Shown: positions 34,508 to 43,910, counted from the first letter of the stretch. The stretch: DNA of 64,000 nt from JACMLC01 sp963720235 (GCA_963720235.1 OY970389.1:5084001-5148000); one strand, 5' to 3'. Program-made: numbers and translations. The notes: generated by a model from the letters alone, not told the origin.

Positions 34508-36601
34508 ATGAACTCTATAAGGCTTTGGCAATGGACATTTTTGATAGGCGTTACTGCTTTACTGCTGAGTTCTGTGCTCGTGTTTGGCCCCTCTTTGTTC
34601 GCGGCTATTGCTACCGCCGTAGCAATATCAATCGGCGTCATTAATCTCCTTCTCAGTAAGCCGGTAGCCAATAACAATAATCGGTTACTGTCAGCTCTGA
34701 AAGAAACTCTTAATGTCAATCGGTTTCTGAAAGCCGCAACAGTTACCGTTTGGTTAGCCACACTTAGTATCAGCTCTTACGGTGGTCTCATAGTCTATAG
34801 TGATTTTAAAGAGCGCCAGAAAATAACCATCGAAGGACTCGTGCTCACTGCTGGAGATTACCCGGCTGACAAAGCCACCGTAGTGCTCTATCTAAAGCAG
34901 GGAAACCTGCAAACAGTAACCTCCAACGGGAAGTTTACTTTTGCTAAGATTGACTTAAGCGCTGAGACCATCAAGAAAGTAAAGATTCATGCTCATCTAG
35001 GGTCAAAAGAGGGCGAAGCGGAAATTGACTTATCAACTGGAGGGCCACAAAACTTAGTCATCAAATTGTCGCCCGGCGATCCGCCTTTTCGCGTGACCTA
35101 CTTTTTACTTGAAGACCAAGCCATCAATTTCCTTCTTCAAGGAAAGGTAGACGAAAGGTGGGAAGCTAAACTTGCAGGCCAGCCTTTCATAGTACCTAAC
35201 AGGGTATATCAATCGCTGTCCCGCCTAATAAAAAATTTCTCAAAAAATAGCGTTGCGATAAGCGTAGGTTTCTACAAAGAAGAAGGCGGAAGGCGAAGCG
35301 AACCTCAATCGGGGCAGAACCCTATAAAAAGCTCTTTTGTCGGTAGTTCTGACGGCGGGTTCGTCCCTATTTACTCTGCCGCTCCTGAATTGCTTGGAAC
35401 GCTAACCGACAACAAGCAGCAATGGAGAGTCTTCTTGGACCCGGTGAAAAAGGCCAGCTTACCTGACACGCTCGTTTTTCGTAAGTTTGTAAATCAACAG
35501 GATCTCGCCTTACTTTCTCATGAGCCGATAGGTAAATTTTACGAATTTATTACTAAAGAATATATGCCACCGGACTTTGGCTACGTGGAACTATATTTGT
35601 CAGGGGTCTGTGGTGATGATCCGCCTCAATATGTTTGGGCAAAATATATAGGTCGAAAATTAAGCTTGCGCATTGCTGTGATTGAGAATGTGACGAATGA
35701 ACCGATAAAGTTAGGGCCATTCGCAATAAGGGAGAATGCGACGGAGAAAATTTACAGTCAAGATGAGAACAGTTCTTTACTTGAGAAGAATGAATTAAAA
35801 CGCGAAACTTGGTTTCCTATGGAGCTATTAAAACCCGGAGAAAAAATAATAATTCCCATAGAAATGCAATTAGGTATTGATAAAGATAGGGTATCTAATA
35901 ATTTAATCATCGCTGCGAATAACCAAGACTTATACAATGAACTCCAACTGAGACAGCAACTATACTTTCTAATTCCAGAAATAGTTACATACCCGGTGAC
36001 AGGCGTCAGCATACCTTCAACTGCTATCGAAGCTATGCTGAGTAAATCAACTAGCATGGTCACATTGGAAAAGGAGTATTTACTAGGCCCTTCTATCAGA
36101 GTTGAGAATCTTAAAGTTGATAACGTTGAATTCCCTTTTAGACAGTTCGATCCAGCAAAGATCATTATCTTCGACGAGAGTGATAGTGGCAGTTGTCCCT
36201 ACGTATACACCTATTCTTCTGAAGACAAGGCTTGGCGCAATGAAGGCGTCATCCTTTATGGCAGAACTGGCCTGCGAGAAGAATCACTTGATGAGAAACA
36301 ACTAAGTAGGTTTGATGGAAGAATCTTAATTAAAGAGAAAGACCCTGAAGATTCATTTATTGATTCAATTTATATAAAAGCAATATCTGAAAACGGAGAT
36401 GTAACTATGCTATATCCCAGAAACAGAGCGTTGCGTTCTAATGACGGAAATCGCATAAAATTAAAACAAGGGGAGCAGTTAATGCTGTTCTTTGATATTC
36501 CCAAGGACTTGAAGGCTAATAAATATGTTCTTGGCGCAGTAGGTTATTATGTCCCTTACAGGCCGCTCAGTAATCCGATTTCACAATCCTCTTGGAAGTG
36601 A
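34508..36601 (+). CDS. Hypothetical membrane-anchored protein
   Basis: 697 residues, family not recognised. Three hydrophobic helices occupy the N-terminus (FLIGVTALLLSSVLVFGPSLF, AIATAVAISIGVINLLL, ATVTVWLATLSISSYGGLIVY). Next is a small beta-sandwich like a carboxypeptidase-regulatory domain (TIEGLVLTAGDYPADKATVVLYL... SNGKFTFAKIDL), then a long soluble part of ~500 residues without known motifs. The repeated hydrophobic/acidic alternation in the soluble part suggests beta domains. The gene is clearly more AT-rich than its surroundings, like the next gene, which points to acquired DNA. Topology would put the soluble part on one side of the inner membrane. Function unknown. Confidence 0.75.
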   Translation: MNSIRLWQWTFLIGVTALLLSSVLVFGPSLFAAIATAVAISIGVINLLLSKPVANNNNRLLSALKETLNVNRFLKAATVTVWLATLSISSYGGLIVYSDFKERQKITIEGLVLTAGDYPADKATVVLYLKQGNLQTVTSNGKFTFAKIDLSAETIKKVKIHAHLGSKEGEAEIDLSTGGPQNLVIKLSPGDPPFRVTYFLLEDQAINFLLQGKVDERWEAKLAGQPFIVPNRVYQSLSRLIKNFSKNSVAISVGFYKEEGGRRSEPQSGQNPIKSSFVGSSDGGFVPIYSAAPELLGTLTDNKQQWRVFLDPVKKASLPDTLVFRKFVNQQDLALLSHEPIGKFYEFITKEYMPPDFGYVELYLSGVCGDDPPQYVWAKYIGRKLSLRIAVIENVTNEPIKLGPFAIRENATEKIYSQDENSSLLEKNELKRETWFPMELLKPGEKIIIPIEMQLGIDKDRVSNNLIIAANNQDLYNELQLRQQLYFLIPEIVTYPVTGVSIPSTAIEAMLSKSTSMVTLEKEYLLGPSIRVENLKVDNVEFPFRQFDPAKIIIFDESDSGSCPYVYTYSSEDKAWRNEGVILYGRTGLREESLDEKQLSRFDGRILIKEKDPEDSFIDSIYIKAISENGDVTMLYPRNRALRSNDGNRIKLKQGEQLMLFFDIPKDLKANKYVLGAVGYYVPYRPLSNPISQSSWK

Positions 36602-36963
36602 TCTCAGCGAATACACTCTTATCTGGAAAAGCTATGTACTTCTACAAACCTGAATCTTTCCCCGGCTTTGCAGTGTGTTTATCCCAATAAGTCTGACCGT
36701 TATTCTTGGAATAAAGAGCGCTCGTAAGCTTTTCGTGATCAAGAGTCTGTGTTTACAATAAAATCAGTTGAAAGGTGAGGCGCAGCCCAACAACTCATTC
36801 AACCCGACGCCTTGATAGCATCCCTTTCATGGTGGTTCTTAGCGTCGTAGCTTGAATGCCATTCGCGGGCAGCAGGTTAATTCGGGCGTTCGACGGTTTC
36901 GGGTTACAAATGGAAATTTCAATGCTCGCCCGCGTTTTACAACTTGAAATACTTGAGATGCCT
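36602..36963. other. Intergenic region with attC-like segment
   Basis: 362 bases without a gene. Bases 36785-36894 begin GCCCAACAACTCATTCAACCCGACGCC-like and end GGTTAATTCGGGCGTTCGAC-like, resembling the two ends of an integron attC recombination site (see findings). Otherwise nothing recognisable. Confidence 0.4.
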
Positions 36964-37671
36964 ATGAATTCACCACAAGCAGCGATAACGAGAATAATAG
37001 CCTCTATCGTAATAGGAGTTTTAATTTATTTTATCGTTGGTTTCGGCGGTTGTGTTGTTAGAATAGTTGGGAATGCAAATAATTGGATAGATAATAATAG
37101 TCCTGGCTCTGTATTCGCCTCATACTCACAAGAAGCCATAATTGCCTTTTTCGTAGTTATTGCGATTGGCGTTTTCACCGCAATTAAACCTCAGTTGTCT
37201 GGGAACGCTAACAAAGACATTTCTTCAGGATTTAAGGCTGGACTAATAGCTTTCACATTAGCGGCCATAGTTGTTTTCGGCTTTGCTGGATTTAGTTCAG
37301 AAACTAAAACGGAAAGCAAGACAGGGAGATTTTTTACAGTAGTTGATTACAACGGGATAAATCTCAAGGGCAATCATTATTCTAAGAACGATATGATAGA
37401 AGTTTTGGAGGAAACGAAGAATGCTGTCTGTCTCAAACTTCCATCAGGACGAGAATGTTACCCGACACCCCTAGTTTTGCAGCGAGCAGGTAAAACAAAT
37501 GTGGATTCAATTTTGCGACATGGGAACGTTGACACGAAAACTATTCAGAACAAACAAATCGTTACAAGTGTAGTGAGCGCTTTTTTTGCAAATCTATTTA
37601 TATCAGTTGTGCTTGCTTTGATGGCAGCAATTTCAACGATATTTATCTCAAGGGCTTTGTTGCAAAGGTAG
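36964..37671 (+). CDS. Hypothetical membrane protein
   Basis: 235 residues, family not recognised. Hydrophobic helices at about 10-35 (IIASIVIGVLIYFIVGFGGCVV), 57-75 (AIIAFFVVIAIGVFTAI), 92-110 (GLIAFTLAAIVVFGFAGF) and at the C-terminus (VVSAFFANLFISVVLALMAAISTIFI), with a soluble loop of ~90 residues between the third and fourth that contains two Cys (NAVCLKLPSGRECYP). Several in-frame starts exist; I prefer the ATG at 36964 because it follows TTGAG and leads directly into the first helix. AT-rich, flanked by 11-base inverted repeats at 36789 and 37749. Function unknown. Confidence 0.65.
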   Translation: MNSPQAAITRIIASIVIGVLIYFIVGFGGCVVRIVGNANNWIDNNSPGSVFASYSQEAIIAFFVVIAIGVFTAIKPQLSGNANKDISSGFKAGLIAFTLAAIVVFGFAGFSSETKTESKTGRFFTVVDYNGINLKGNHYSKNDMIEVLEETKNAVCLKLPSGRECYPTPLVLQRAGKTNVDSILRHGNVDTKTIQNKQIVTSVVSAFFANLFISVVLALMAAISTIFISRALLQR

Positions 37672-37757
37672 CTTTGACAGCAAGATATCGTTAAGTACCT
37701 TTAAGCAGCCCTTGCCTCTAGTACTGACCTGACTTTGGCAACAAAGCCAATGAGTTG

Positions 37758-37961
37758 TTAGCTGGCGTGCGCAACACTATCTCTACTCCAAAGTCGCTGC
37801 AAGAGAATTGGCCCCAGAATCCAGCCTGCAAATGATGTATAGAGGCCTGGGAAATAGCCGCCGACCTTGAGCGTTAGCAAGAGATGCCAAATCGCGTTGC
37901 CGAGCACACAGATGGCAAAAAACCAGACAATAATCATTGGAGACTTCATCCCTTTATACAT
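37758..37961 (-). CDS. Small hypothetical membrane protein
   Basis: About 67 residues with two hydrophobic segments (MIIVWFFAICVLGNAIWHLLLTL and YTSFAGWILGPILLQRL). It begins about a dozen bases after the stop of the nSTAND gene on the same strand, so it may be the last gene of that operon. Start uncertain: ATG at 37961 or 37949, or TTG at 37967. Its stop codon lies within an AACAACTCATT-type motif on the minus strand. Confidence 0.5.
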   Translation of the reverse strand: MYKGMKSPMIIVWFFAICVLGNAIWHLLLTLKVGGYFPGLYTSFAGWILGPILLQRLWSRDSVAHAS

Positions 37962-37973
37962 TCCCAAGCGGAG

Positions 37974-40973
37974 TTATTTTAATCCCTCGTTGATGGTAGC
38001 GATTTTATTCAGAATCTGACTTTGCGATGTGATGTCATTCAGCTTCTTGTAAACCTCTAAAGCCTGATTCAGGGATTTGAGGGCGCGCTTATCGTCCCCG
38101 CTTGGGCCAGCATCTATGTCCACATCGGCCATCTGCTGGAGGAGGTCTGCTTGCTCCTTCAACATCCCACGGGCCTGATAAATTTCAAGCGCCCTTTGCA
38201 AGTAGCCCAGAGCGCTCTTCAAGCCCTCGCTCGTGGTGTCGCTGACTTCATGCTCCTTCTTGGCGAAATTGCTATAGATAAACCCCTTCTGTTCTTCAAA
38301 TTTGACCTTGAGCCAATCATCGCCGTCGATCAGAACGAGCACGCGCATATCTTTATCCTTATTCTTATCCAGCAACCGAATGCTTTTGGTGTATGCGCTG
38401 GGGCCTTCGCGTAGATTAACGCGGCTGACAGTGATTTTCCGATATAGCTTAAAGCGCATCAAAGCGATCCTAATAAGCAGATCGGCCTCAGGCAGGCGGT
38501 CGGTCGCGCCCTCGAAGAGCTTCACTGCCTTCTCAAATTCTTGGGACTGCGACTCGCCTGGCCCGAAAGCGCGTGCTATCTCAAGCCGCGTTGTTGCTTC
38601 CTCCTCTATACCTCCCTGCCTCCGAGCAACTTCGAGCGCCTCGTTACGATATTTCTCGGCGTCTGCTGGCTTTCCAAGCCGGTCTTCCGAAATATCTGCA
38701 AGCTTGAGGGCCAACGCCCTGTGATGACGCAGCGCCCCTTCCTTCAAATTCGGTGAGGAGCTTTGTTTCTTGTAAATCTCTAGCATCTGCTCGTAATACT
38801 TAATCGCATTACCGTAAGCCTCCTTTGAGTCGTCCCAAAATCTCCCGTCCAAGTGGCCGTCCACGAGTTGATTAAGAACAATAATTTCCGATTCTTGAGC
38901 GTCTTTATTCTGGTATATCTTGAGAGCTCTCTCCAGCGAAGCATGTCCCTTTTCAAGCAGATTGCGCGCGAAGGCCTTGGCATCGGCGTTCTGGTCGAGG
39001 ACGGCGCGCGCGGAGTTGATGAACGTGTTGCCCATTGCGCGGAGCACCGAAGCTTTGTTGTTGAGGTCATTGTTATTCTGATTTAGTTTGTCGGCCTTGT
39101 CATAATACTCTGCGCCTTTGTTGTAATCTGTCTGCCCCAGCGATGCGTTGAAGTAAGTATCGCCAAGTTCCATGTAACTTGCTGCCGCACCGCTAATGTC
39201 GTTCAACTCGGCGAATTGCGTCGCCGCCTTATCGAACTGAACGCGGGCATCAAACACGTTCTTTATCTTCAAGAACGAGAGCGCATCTCGGTAGGCCGTT
39301 CCTGCCTCCTGCATCTTTTCCGCCTTCTCCTTCGCCTGCTTCGCCTTCCGCCAACTGATCCCCGCAACGACAGCTGTTCCCACCGCGAATAAGGAGATTA
39401 AGCAGAGCGCAGCAGCCAGCCAGAGCAGACGCCGCTTCGTTCTCTGCTGCTGTTGGGCGAAGGCTTGTGCGTGTTCCAACTCGCGGCGCTTGCGCTCGCT
39501 CTCTTCTTGACGGCGGCGCTCCTCTTCCTCTACGAGTGCGTCGCGGTGGGACGCGCTGGCGTCGAGGAATGACGCCACCTGCTCGAAGGTAGTGGTCAGT
39601 CCGACCTCTGCATGGTAGCGCTCGGCCCACGTGGCATTCGGTCTGTGCTGCTCGCGCCACTCCAGAGTCGTCTCCAGAAAAGCGCCTGAGATGTAACTGC
39701 CAGCCTCCGCTGCGTAGGCCAGACGCCGGTACATATGTGCGGACTCGGCCTCTTCATCAACCCACTTCTTCAGCCGCTCCCAGTTGCGTATCAGACTCTC
39801 GTGCGAGATGTCAATGACCTTGTCAGAGTCGAGGGCGACGCCGACCGGAGGCATCAGAAACGAACGACCCACGCGGCGGAAGACCTCGACGACGGCGACA
39901 ACCTCCTCTGGGGTCGCTTCGACGATGGCGCAGATTTCGGAGAGGCGCGCAGGCCGTCGTATCTCGCGGTTGTCCGCGCCCTTCTCCGTGAGTGCCTTAA
40001 ACATCTGCTCGGCGATCTTCTGCTGTCGCTCGTTCAACTCGTTAAAGGCTTCGTCAGCGTGACGCGAGAGCGCGGCTAACATCGTGCCGATGGCCTCGTA
40101 ATGCTCGACGCCGATGGGTTGGCCGTCGAGCCGGTTCTGTTTCCAGTAGTCCCATGTACGCATCAGCGCGTGCTGGAGGATGGGGAGCTGGTCAGGGTTG
40201 TCGCCCACGTCGTTCAGGAGACGATTGATGAGCGGGTCGGCCAGACGCGCGCGGGCCACACCGACGGGGCCGGTGATTGCCATGCGCCGCTCGTCGCGCG
40301 TCATACGCGGAATGAGGTACTGCCCGTCATTAATCGCTTCGGGCAGCCCTTGAAACTGCGAGCAGTCGCCCAGGAAATCCGAGCGCATCGTCAGGACGAC
40401 GTAGATCGGAAGCTCACGTTGTTGTGCGGCTTCCAGCAGGAGCTTGACGAAAGCCGCCGCGTCGTCGCCAGCGTTCGTGCCTGTGCGCGCTGTGCGGAAG
40501 CGGAACAGTTCCTCGAACTGGTCAATGACCACAAGCAGATTGCCGTGCGACGAGAGCCGAGCCTGCCGCGTGGCGTCAACGAGACCGAGCGAGCCGCGGC
40601 GAAGCGTCGCTTCGATGACGGCCTCTGCCTCTGCTCCTTCGAGCCCGCCTCCGGCCTCTGGCAGCACGTCCTTTTCGGCAAGCACGCAGGCGAGGTTGCC
40701 GATAGGGTCGTGTCCCGGTCGCGTGACGGCGATGCGCCAGCCCGATCCAGCCCCGGCCATCAGTCCGCCACGCATCGCGGGCAGCAGCCCCGCGCGGACG
40801 AGCGAAGACTTGCCGCTGCCCGACGTGCCGATGACGGCGAGAAAGCGCGTGCGCGCCAAACGTTCGAGCAACTCATCCGACTGACCCTCGCGCCCGAAGA
40901 AGAGGCGGTACTCGTCCGTCTCGAAAGGGCGGAGTCCGGGGAAGGGGTTAGCGATGCTTCCTGACTGGTTCAT
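37974..40973 (-). CDS. nSTAND1 NTPase with membrane helix, TPR and SH3 domains
   Basis: 999 residues. The N-terminal NTPase begins NPFPGLRPFETDEYRLFFGRE, a hallmark of novel-STAND NTPase 1, with Walker A GTSGSGKSS (49-57), Walker B LLVVIDQFEELF and a sensor/winged-helix part (DNPDQLPILQHAL, ISHESLIRNWERLKKWV). A membrane helix near 510 (RRLLWLAAALCLISLFAVGTAVVAGI) is followed by tetratricopeptide-like helical repeats and an SH3_3-like domain (VSRVNLREGPSA...GDDWLKVKFEEQKGFIYSNFA). The ATG at 40973 overlaps the stop of the TIR gene by 4 bases and follows GGAGG, so the two are translationally coupled. STAND NTPases sense a trigger and activate an effector; here the partner TIR protein is the likely effector (inference). 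Confidence 0.9.
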   Translation of the reverse strand: MNQSGSIANPFPGLRPFETDEYRLFFGREGQSDELLERLARTRFLAVIGTSGSGKSSLVRAGLLPAMRGGLMAGAGSGWRIAVTRPGHDPIGNLACVLAEKDVLPEAGGGLEGAEAEAVIEATLRRGSLGLVDATRQARLSSHGNLLVVIDQFEELFRFRTARTGTNAGDDAAAFVKLLLEAAQQRELPIYVVLTMRSDFLGDCSQFQGLPEAINDGQYLIPRMTRDERRMAITGPVGVARARLADPLINRLLNDVGDNPDQLPILQHALMRTWDYWKQNRLDGQPIGVEHYEAIGTMLAALSRHADEAFNELNERQQKIAEQMFKALTEKGADNREIRRPARLSEICAIVEATPEEVVAVVEVFRRVGRSFLMPPVGVALDSDKVIDISHESLIRNWERLKKWVDEEAESAHMYRRLAYAAEAGSYISGAFLETTLEWREQHRPNATWAERYHAEVGLTTTFEQVASFLDASASHRDALVEEEERRRQEESERKRRELEHAQAFAQQQQRTKRRLLWLAAALCLISLFAVGTAVVAGISWRKAKQAKEKAEKMQEAGTAYRDALSFLKIKNVFDARVQFDKAATQFAELNDISGAAASYMELGDTYFNASLGQTDYNKGAEYYDKADKLNQNNNDLNNKASVLRAMGNTFINSARAVLDQNADAKAFARNLLEKGHASLERALKIYQNKDAQESEIIVLNQLVDGHLDGRFWDDSKEAYGNAIKYYEQMLEIYKKQSSSPNLKEGALRHHRALALKLADISEDRLGKPADAEKYRNEALEVARRQGGIEEEATTRLEIARAFGPGESQSQEFEKAVKLFEGATDRLPEADLLIRIALMRFKLYRKITVSRVNLREGPSAYTKSIRLLDKNKDKDMRVLVLIDGDDWLKVKFEEQKGFIYSNFAKKEHEVSDTTSEGLKSALGYLQRALEIYQARGMLKEQADLLQQMADVDIDAGPSGDDKRALKSLNQALEVYKKLNDITSQSQILNKIATINEGLK

Positions 40974-42535
40974 GATTGCCCTCCGTTGTCGGCTTTCTCG
41001 ACGGCGCTCACGAACTCCTCCAAGTCCCTGGGGTCGAATCCGCTGAAGTTGCGTATGACTAACGGAACCAAGTGAGTGAGGAAGTCTTCCTTCTGCTCGT
41101 TCGGCGGCAAGCCGACGTAAACGGCACTGGCGCACCAGTCTGCCTCGCGCCCGTAGCCGTAAGCCTTCTCAAGGTCTTCGAGGTTCTTGCGCACCCAGGG
41201 CTCGTCTGCATTGCCGAAGTAGATGAGCGCAGCATCGCACTCCTTGAGATTCTTGCGATGATAGTCCGCTAGTTTCTCGTCAACGCCTTCGTCAAAACTG
41301 GTAATGACCTCGAACTTGTGTTTGAAGAGATACTCCCTGATAGGCCTGACGAGGGGGCGGTCGCGCTTCTCGCAGATAAGATAGACATGCCTGAGCTTCG
41401 AGCGATGAGCGGCCCGCGCGGGAGCTACGGCGGCTGGGTTGAGTTTTTCGATGATTCGAGTCTTGAGGTCTTCGACGGTCATCTGCAACAGCTCGGCGCG
41501 CGCCGTGACGCGATTCTGAAGTTCTCTGATAAACGTCTTCTGGCGCTCGTCGCTGACCTCCATGCCGGGAGACATCAGCCCGTTGGGCATCCAGAGCAGT
41601 CGCTGGAAGGATGCGTCGGCAGCTTCGCGCTCAGCGGCCAGTTCCTCCTGTATAAGCGCGACGGAACGCCCATCATCCTCCGGCGTGAGACCATACTTCG
41701 CGCCGACTAGGTGGATGGACATGGAGCAGCGTGCGAGGTCGGCACGCACGGCCTCCTCGGTCTTCTTCTTCTCGTCGAGCGGGAGTTTCTGTTCCGGCAG
41801 GACGCCGTAGCCGCGCTGCCGCAGTTCGTCGCGTACACGCTCACGCTCAGCTGCGAGGTCGGAGGTCGTCTCGGCGAGATAGACGAGCTTCGCTGGCGTA
41901 GCGCCACCCACGTGCGCGGCGGAAGTAGCGGGAGCGGAGGTAACCATGGCGTTGGCGATGTTGGTCGGCTGCGCCTCTGGCTCGTGCTTCAACTTCACGA
42001 GCATGCTCGCTATCTCCCACGCGAGCCGCTGGAGTAGGTCCCAGTATCTCTGGTCTTTGCCATTTACCACGTCCGGGCTGAACTCGCGCGGCATGTTACC
42101 TTCCATCTCGTAGAAGGCATAGCCAATCAGGTCGCGCAGTTGTTCCGGCTCTTTCTCACTCAGGTTTGCGAGCAGCAGCGGCGACTTGATCACCTTGAAG
42201 ATTCGTGAGCTGAACGAGTCCGCGCCCTGCGTCAGCTCGCCAGCGCAGAACGTCTCCAACTCTTTGCGACACCAGTCTGAGAGAACATAGCGTGGCGAGA
42301 CGACGGGGACGAACAGGCATGCGCGCGTGACGCCGCTCCCGATGGCACCCCGCAGCCGGTCGTTACCGTGGAGGCTTTGCTCGTCGCGCCATATCTTCGG
42401 CTTGTAGCCGAGATAACCTGCGACTAAGCTCGGCAAGCGCTCGACGAGTAAATCCACCCAGCCTTTAACGTCGCCAGAGGGGTCTTCGTCGTCTATATGG
42501 CCGTAGCTGATAAAGATGTCGTATTCAAAGGTCAT
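40970..42535 (-). CDS. TIR-domain protein with DUF4062-like and second TIR-like domains
   Basis: 521 residues in three blocks. Residues 1-145 form a TIR domain (YDIFISYGHIDDED, KIWRDEQSL, VPVVSPRYVLSDWCRKELETF), where the Glu of WCRKELE is the position of the NAD+-cleaving glutamate in active TIRs. Residues about 215-310 resemble DUF4062 (VYLAETTSDLAAERERVRDELRQRGYGVLP, MSIHLVGAKYG, QEELAAE). Residues about 375-515 form another TIR/SEFIR-like fold (HVYLICEKRDRPLVRPIREYLFKHKFEVITSFDEG, ECDAALIYFGNADEPWVRKNLEDLEKA). It has no signal peptide. It is upstream of and coupled to an nSTAND NTPase. TIR-STAND pairs belong to bacterial immune and conflict systems; this pairing suggests NAD+ depletion on activation, which is inference. 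Confidence 0.88.
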   Translation of the reverse strand: MTFEYDIFISYGHIDDEDPSGDVKGWVDLLVERLPSLVAGYLGYKPKIWRDEQSLHGNDRLRGAIGSGVTRACLFVPVVSPRYVLSDWCRKELETFCAGELTQGADSFSSRIFKVIKSPLLLANLSEKEPEQLRDLIGYAFYEMEGNMPREFSPDVVNGKDQRYWDLLQRLAWEIASMLVKLKHEPEAQPTNIANAMVTSAPATSAAHVGGATPAKLVYLAETTSDLAAERERVRDELRQRGYGVLPEQKLPLDEKKKTEEAVRADLARCSMSIHLVGAKYGLTPEDDGRSVALIQEELAAEREAADASFQRLLWMPNGLMSPGMEVSDERQKTFIRELQNRVTARAELLQMTVEDLKTRIIEKLNPAAVAPARAAHRSKLRHVYLICEKRDRPLVRPIREYLFKHKFEVITSFDEGVDEKLADYHRKNLKECDAALIYFGNADEPWVRKNLEDLEKAYGYGREADWCASAVYVGLPPNEQKEDFLTHLVPLVIRNFSGFDPRDLEEFVSAVEKADNGGQS

Positions 42536-42770
42536 AGGCGTGCTGAAGACCTCCTTTGATGTCCTTGTCTAAAAGGATCGTGAGCAGTGGGAAGCTCGTC
42601 TAACGAGATTAGACAGGTAAGCATGGACACGCTACTTGAGTGCTGTATACAGCGAAGCAGAGAAGCTGTCAATAGAGAGCCTGCAATAGTATGGCTTTGA
42701 GGATTCTTCCTTGCGGTGTAGATTGCTCGCGCTCTTATTAGGCACATTCATCTCATTTGTAGGAGCATCA

Positions 42771-43232
42771 ATGTCCGCAGAACTGAACAAGGCCATCGTC
42801 TCGCGGTTCTATGAAGAACTTTGGAATACGCGGAACATGAGCGTTGCCGATGAAATCTTCGCCGCCGATTGCGTGACGCATCAGCTTCAGTCTGGCGCAG
42901 CGTCTGCCGGAGTCCAGCGAAGTCCCGCAGCCATCAAGCATCATATTGCCGAGTGGCTAGCTGCCTTTCCCGACCTGCGCTTTAGCGTTGAGCAGATGAT
43001 TGCCGAAGCAGACCATGTGATGAGTCGCAGCATCATGCACGGCACGCACACAGGCACTTGGCTCGGCATTATTCCCACCGGCAAGAAGGTAAGCATACGA
43101 ATGTTCGTCGTCCACAGAATCTTAAATGGAAAGATTGCCGAAGATTGGGTTCTGGTAGAGACCTTGGGATTCTTTCAACAGCTTGAGATTCTCCCAGCCA
43201 CTCAGGAGCTTTTGGCAAAAGCGACCAGATAA
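42771..43232 (+). CDS. SnoaL-like / ester-cyclase family protein
   Basis: 153 residues with the NTF2-like SnoaL fold: AIVSRFYEELWNTRNMSVADEIFAADCVTHQ at the start, a central AAIKHHIAEWLAAFPDLRFSVEQMIAEADHVMSRSIMHGTHTG, and GKKVSIRMFVVHRILNGKIAEDWVLVETLGFFQQL at the end. This is the pattern of the broad 'ester cyclase' group, small cone-shaped dimers of very varied function; enzymatic role cannot be assigned. AGGAG is 6 bases before the ATG at 42771; a longer in-frame start at 42711 would add a hydrophobic stretch. It is transcribed divergently from the TIR-STAND operon. Confidence 0.8.
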   Translation: MSAELNKAIVSRFYEELWNTRNMSVADEIFAADCVTHQLQSGAASAGVQRSPAAIKHHIAEWLAAFPDLRFSVEQMIAEADHVMSRSIMHGTHTGTWLGIIPTGKKVSIRMFVVHRILNGKIAEDWVLVETLGFFQQLEILPATQELLAKATR

Positions 43233-43910
43233 TCTACGGCGAGTTTGCGCAAGTGCCTGGGTGACTACAAGTCAGATCGCAAAGTTGGCAGGGAAAGCAC
43301 GCATAAGATCTGATGGACTGGCGAGCACATCTTTGCTTTGGTATTCCTATTCATTCAAACCTTTCATTTTCCGCACCTCTTGTAGAGATTGATAATCTTC
43401 TCAACAAGACAGTCTGGAGCTTCGGCACGGAGTTCATAGACTTTAAGGCTCTGAGCCCTTCGTCAACGCCCGCCGAACGTCAGGAATTTCTCGACTCGTT
43501 TTTATTGACGACTCGCACCCTCAGACCGCGCATGATTCGTGTGGAGATTCGTTTTGATTTTTAATCTGAGCAGACGCTAGATTGACTAATATTTTAAGAG
43601 TAGGGAAAGGCAAGTAATGGCTAGAATCAGAATCCCAACGAATGATTGCTATTTAACTGATTTAAAGATATAAGCAATCCCGTTCCGCACCTCTATCTCG
43701 TCTCTCGCGGAGCCAGTGTCTTACTCACAAGGCGGAGTTTCTTTTCCCACAAAGGAGCGCGCTCCATGCGAATACGATTTCCCTTATCGCTCTCTACTTC
43801 TATTCTTTGGCAGTAAGTCTTAGACGCTCTAACTGTGTAATTCCTTTGAGGGGGCTAAACAGGATTCTGTCTAAGTGAGTTTGAGCCAAGTCCGGCAATG
43901 GAGGCATGTG
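43233..43910. other. Intergenic stretch with TonB-tail remnant
   Basis: No intact gene. It contains the second TonB-tail remnant (43380-43638). After that come two short open frames starting MARIRIP (43618) and MRIRFP (43766, with GGAG upstream), similar to each other and to MRRIRIP after the first remnant. Each is under 20 codons and is not called. Confidence 0.55.
43380..43638 (+). pseudogene. Remnant of a TonB-receptor 3' end (copy 2)
   Basis: Bases 43380-43564 encode VEIDNLLNKTVWSFGTEF..., the last ~60 residues of a TonB receptor, differing at only a few positions from the intact receptor ending at 19397. No plug or barrel lies upstream, so it is a fragment. The segment 43460-43638 is shared with 24256-24434. 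Confidence 0.85.

Noticed and set aside
40101..40964. 287-codon plus-strand frame opposite the nSTAND gene
   Set aside because: Antisense to a clearly conserved NTPase domain; composition is Arg-rich shadow coding.
43618..43820. Short frames starting MARIRIP and MRIRFP after the TonB remnant
   Set aside because: Both are under 20 codons; similarity to the MRRIRIP frame at 24415 is partly due to the duplicated DNA, so I did not call leader peptides.
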